From Gammaproteobacteria bacterium (GTDB lineage Bacteria; Pseudomonadota; Gammaproteobacteria; JAPPPA01): a DNA stretch of 5,930 nt. A program made the translations under genes and the position numbers. Below, in pieces: positions 5,483 through 5,930 of the stretch (the first letter of the stretch is position 1; every line of letters begins with the position of its first letter). The stretch is taken from assembly GCA_028817755.1 (NCBI GenBank), contig JAPPPA010000022.1, positions 1 to 5,930 on the forward strand, written 5' to 3'. The notes below the pieces were generated by a model. The model ran no database searches and was not told the origin of the DNA. It saw only the letters and a program-made list of their open reading frames with translations.

Positions 5483-5930
5483 ATGATGAATACCCAATAC
5501 CGCAGCCCTCTTCCCGGCACCGATCTAGACCATTTCGACACCCGCGCAGCCGTTGATGCCATTCAACCCGGCGCCTTTGCCAAACTGCCTTACACCAGCC
5601 GCGTGCTGGCCGAGCAATTAGTACGCCGCTGCGAGCCGTCTGAGCTAACCGATGCACTAAAACAGCTAATCGAGCGTAAGCGTGATTTGGATTTCCCTTG
5701 GTACCCAGCGCGCGTGGTTTGCCACGACATCTTGGGGCAAACCGCTTTGGTTGATTTGGCTGGCCTGCGTGATGCGATTGCCCTACAGGGCGGCGACCCA
5801 TCAAAAGTAAACCCAGTCGTACAAACCCAGCTAATCGTGGATCACTCACTCGCGGTAGAGCACCCAGGTTTTGAAGAAAATGCCTTCGAGAAAAACCGCG
5901 CGGTAGAAGAACGCCGCAATGCGCACCGTT
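5483..5930 (+). CDS. acnD: Fe/S-dependent 2-methylcitrate dehydratase AcnD, N-terminal part (cut by window edge)
   Basis: The first 149 codons of an aconitase-superfamily protein that normally has about 860-870 residues. AcnD dehydrates 2-methylcitrate to methylaconitate in the cytoplasmic methylcitrate cycle, which oxidises propionyl-CoA to pyruvate and succinate. It works with the isomerase PrpF and replaces PrpD. The N-terminus with PLPGTDLDHFDTR (9-21), LPYTSRVLAEQLVRRCEP (35-52), DFPWYPARVVCHDILGQTAL (70-89) and QLIVDHSLAVE (116-126) fits AcnD much better than AcnA or AcnB. The residues that bind the [4Fe-4S] cluster lie beyond the window. Two ATGs are adjacent. The one at 5486 matches the family start (MNT...) and has TAGG at a spacing of 4; the one at 5483 adds one Met. 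Unlike the usual prpB-prpC-acnD-prpF order, the gene here follows an unrelated membrane-protein gene and has its own promoter. Confidence 0.93.
   Translation, partial: MMNTQYRSPLPGTDLDHFDTRAAVDAIQPGAFAKLPYTSRVLAEQLVRRCEPSELTDALKQLIERKRDLDFPWYPARVVCHDILGQTALVDLAGLRDAIALQGGDPSKVNPVVQTQLIVDHSLAVEHPGFEENAFEKNRAVEERRNAHR

Noticed and set aside
5331..5849. 172-codon minus-strand open frame opposite the end of the DUF4153 gene and the start of acnD
   Set aside because: It overlaps the clearly recognised acnD coding sequence on the other strand and crosses a promoter-bearing intergenic region. Its composition is rich in Arg, Gly and Ala, as expected of an antisense shadow.

Overview
The window looks like ordinary chromosome from a gammaproteobacterium, probably marine or another free-living heterotroph. 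Base composition is balanced and gene packing is tight. The right-hand gene is clearly of the AcnD type (2-methylcitrate dehydratase), which is typical of Beta- and Gammaproteobacteria. The organism call is an inference from gene content, not a species identification. I saw no tRNA, rRNA, CRISPR array, insertion sequence or phage gene.

Layout. Bases 1-81 (minus strand) hold the first 27 codons of an unidentified protein with a hydrophobic N-terminus, cut by the window edge. A short gap with an inverted repeat follows. Then come two minus-strand genes in one probable transcription unit: a hemolysin III/PAQR-family seven-helix membrane protein (959-1693) and, 2 bp downstream of it, a crotonase-superfamily protein (153-956). 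A 92-bp divergent intergenic region separates these from a plus-strand unit of three closely spaced genes. These are an HSDL2-like short-chain dehydrogenase (1786-2586), a GT-B glycosyltransferase (2606-3589) and a DUF4153-type polytopic membrane protein (3604-5369). A 113-bp intergenic region with a good sigma-70-like promoter and two dyads leads into acnD (from 5483), which runs off the right edge.

The most notable thing in the window is that the DUF4153 gene is broken by an apparent one-base deletion near position 3819. Its first 72 codons are in one frame and the remaining 516 in another, and the two join into a family-length protein of about 588 residues if one base is restored. The other points worth checking are acnD lying away from prpB/prpC, the candidate regulatory dyads in its leader, and the loss of one of the two classical catalytic glutamates in the crotonase.

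Functionally, the crotonase and the SDR could both act on acyl-CoA or lipid substrates, and acnD handles propionyl-CoA-derived carbon through the methylcitrate cycle. The glycosyltransferase and DUF4153 protein suggest envelope work. No single pathway ties the window together, and I see no convincing undescribed system here.
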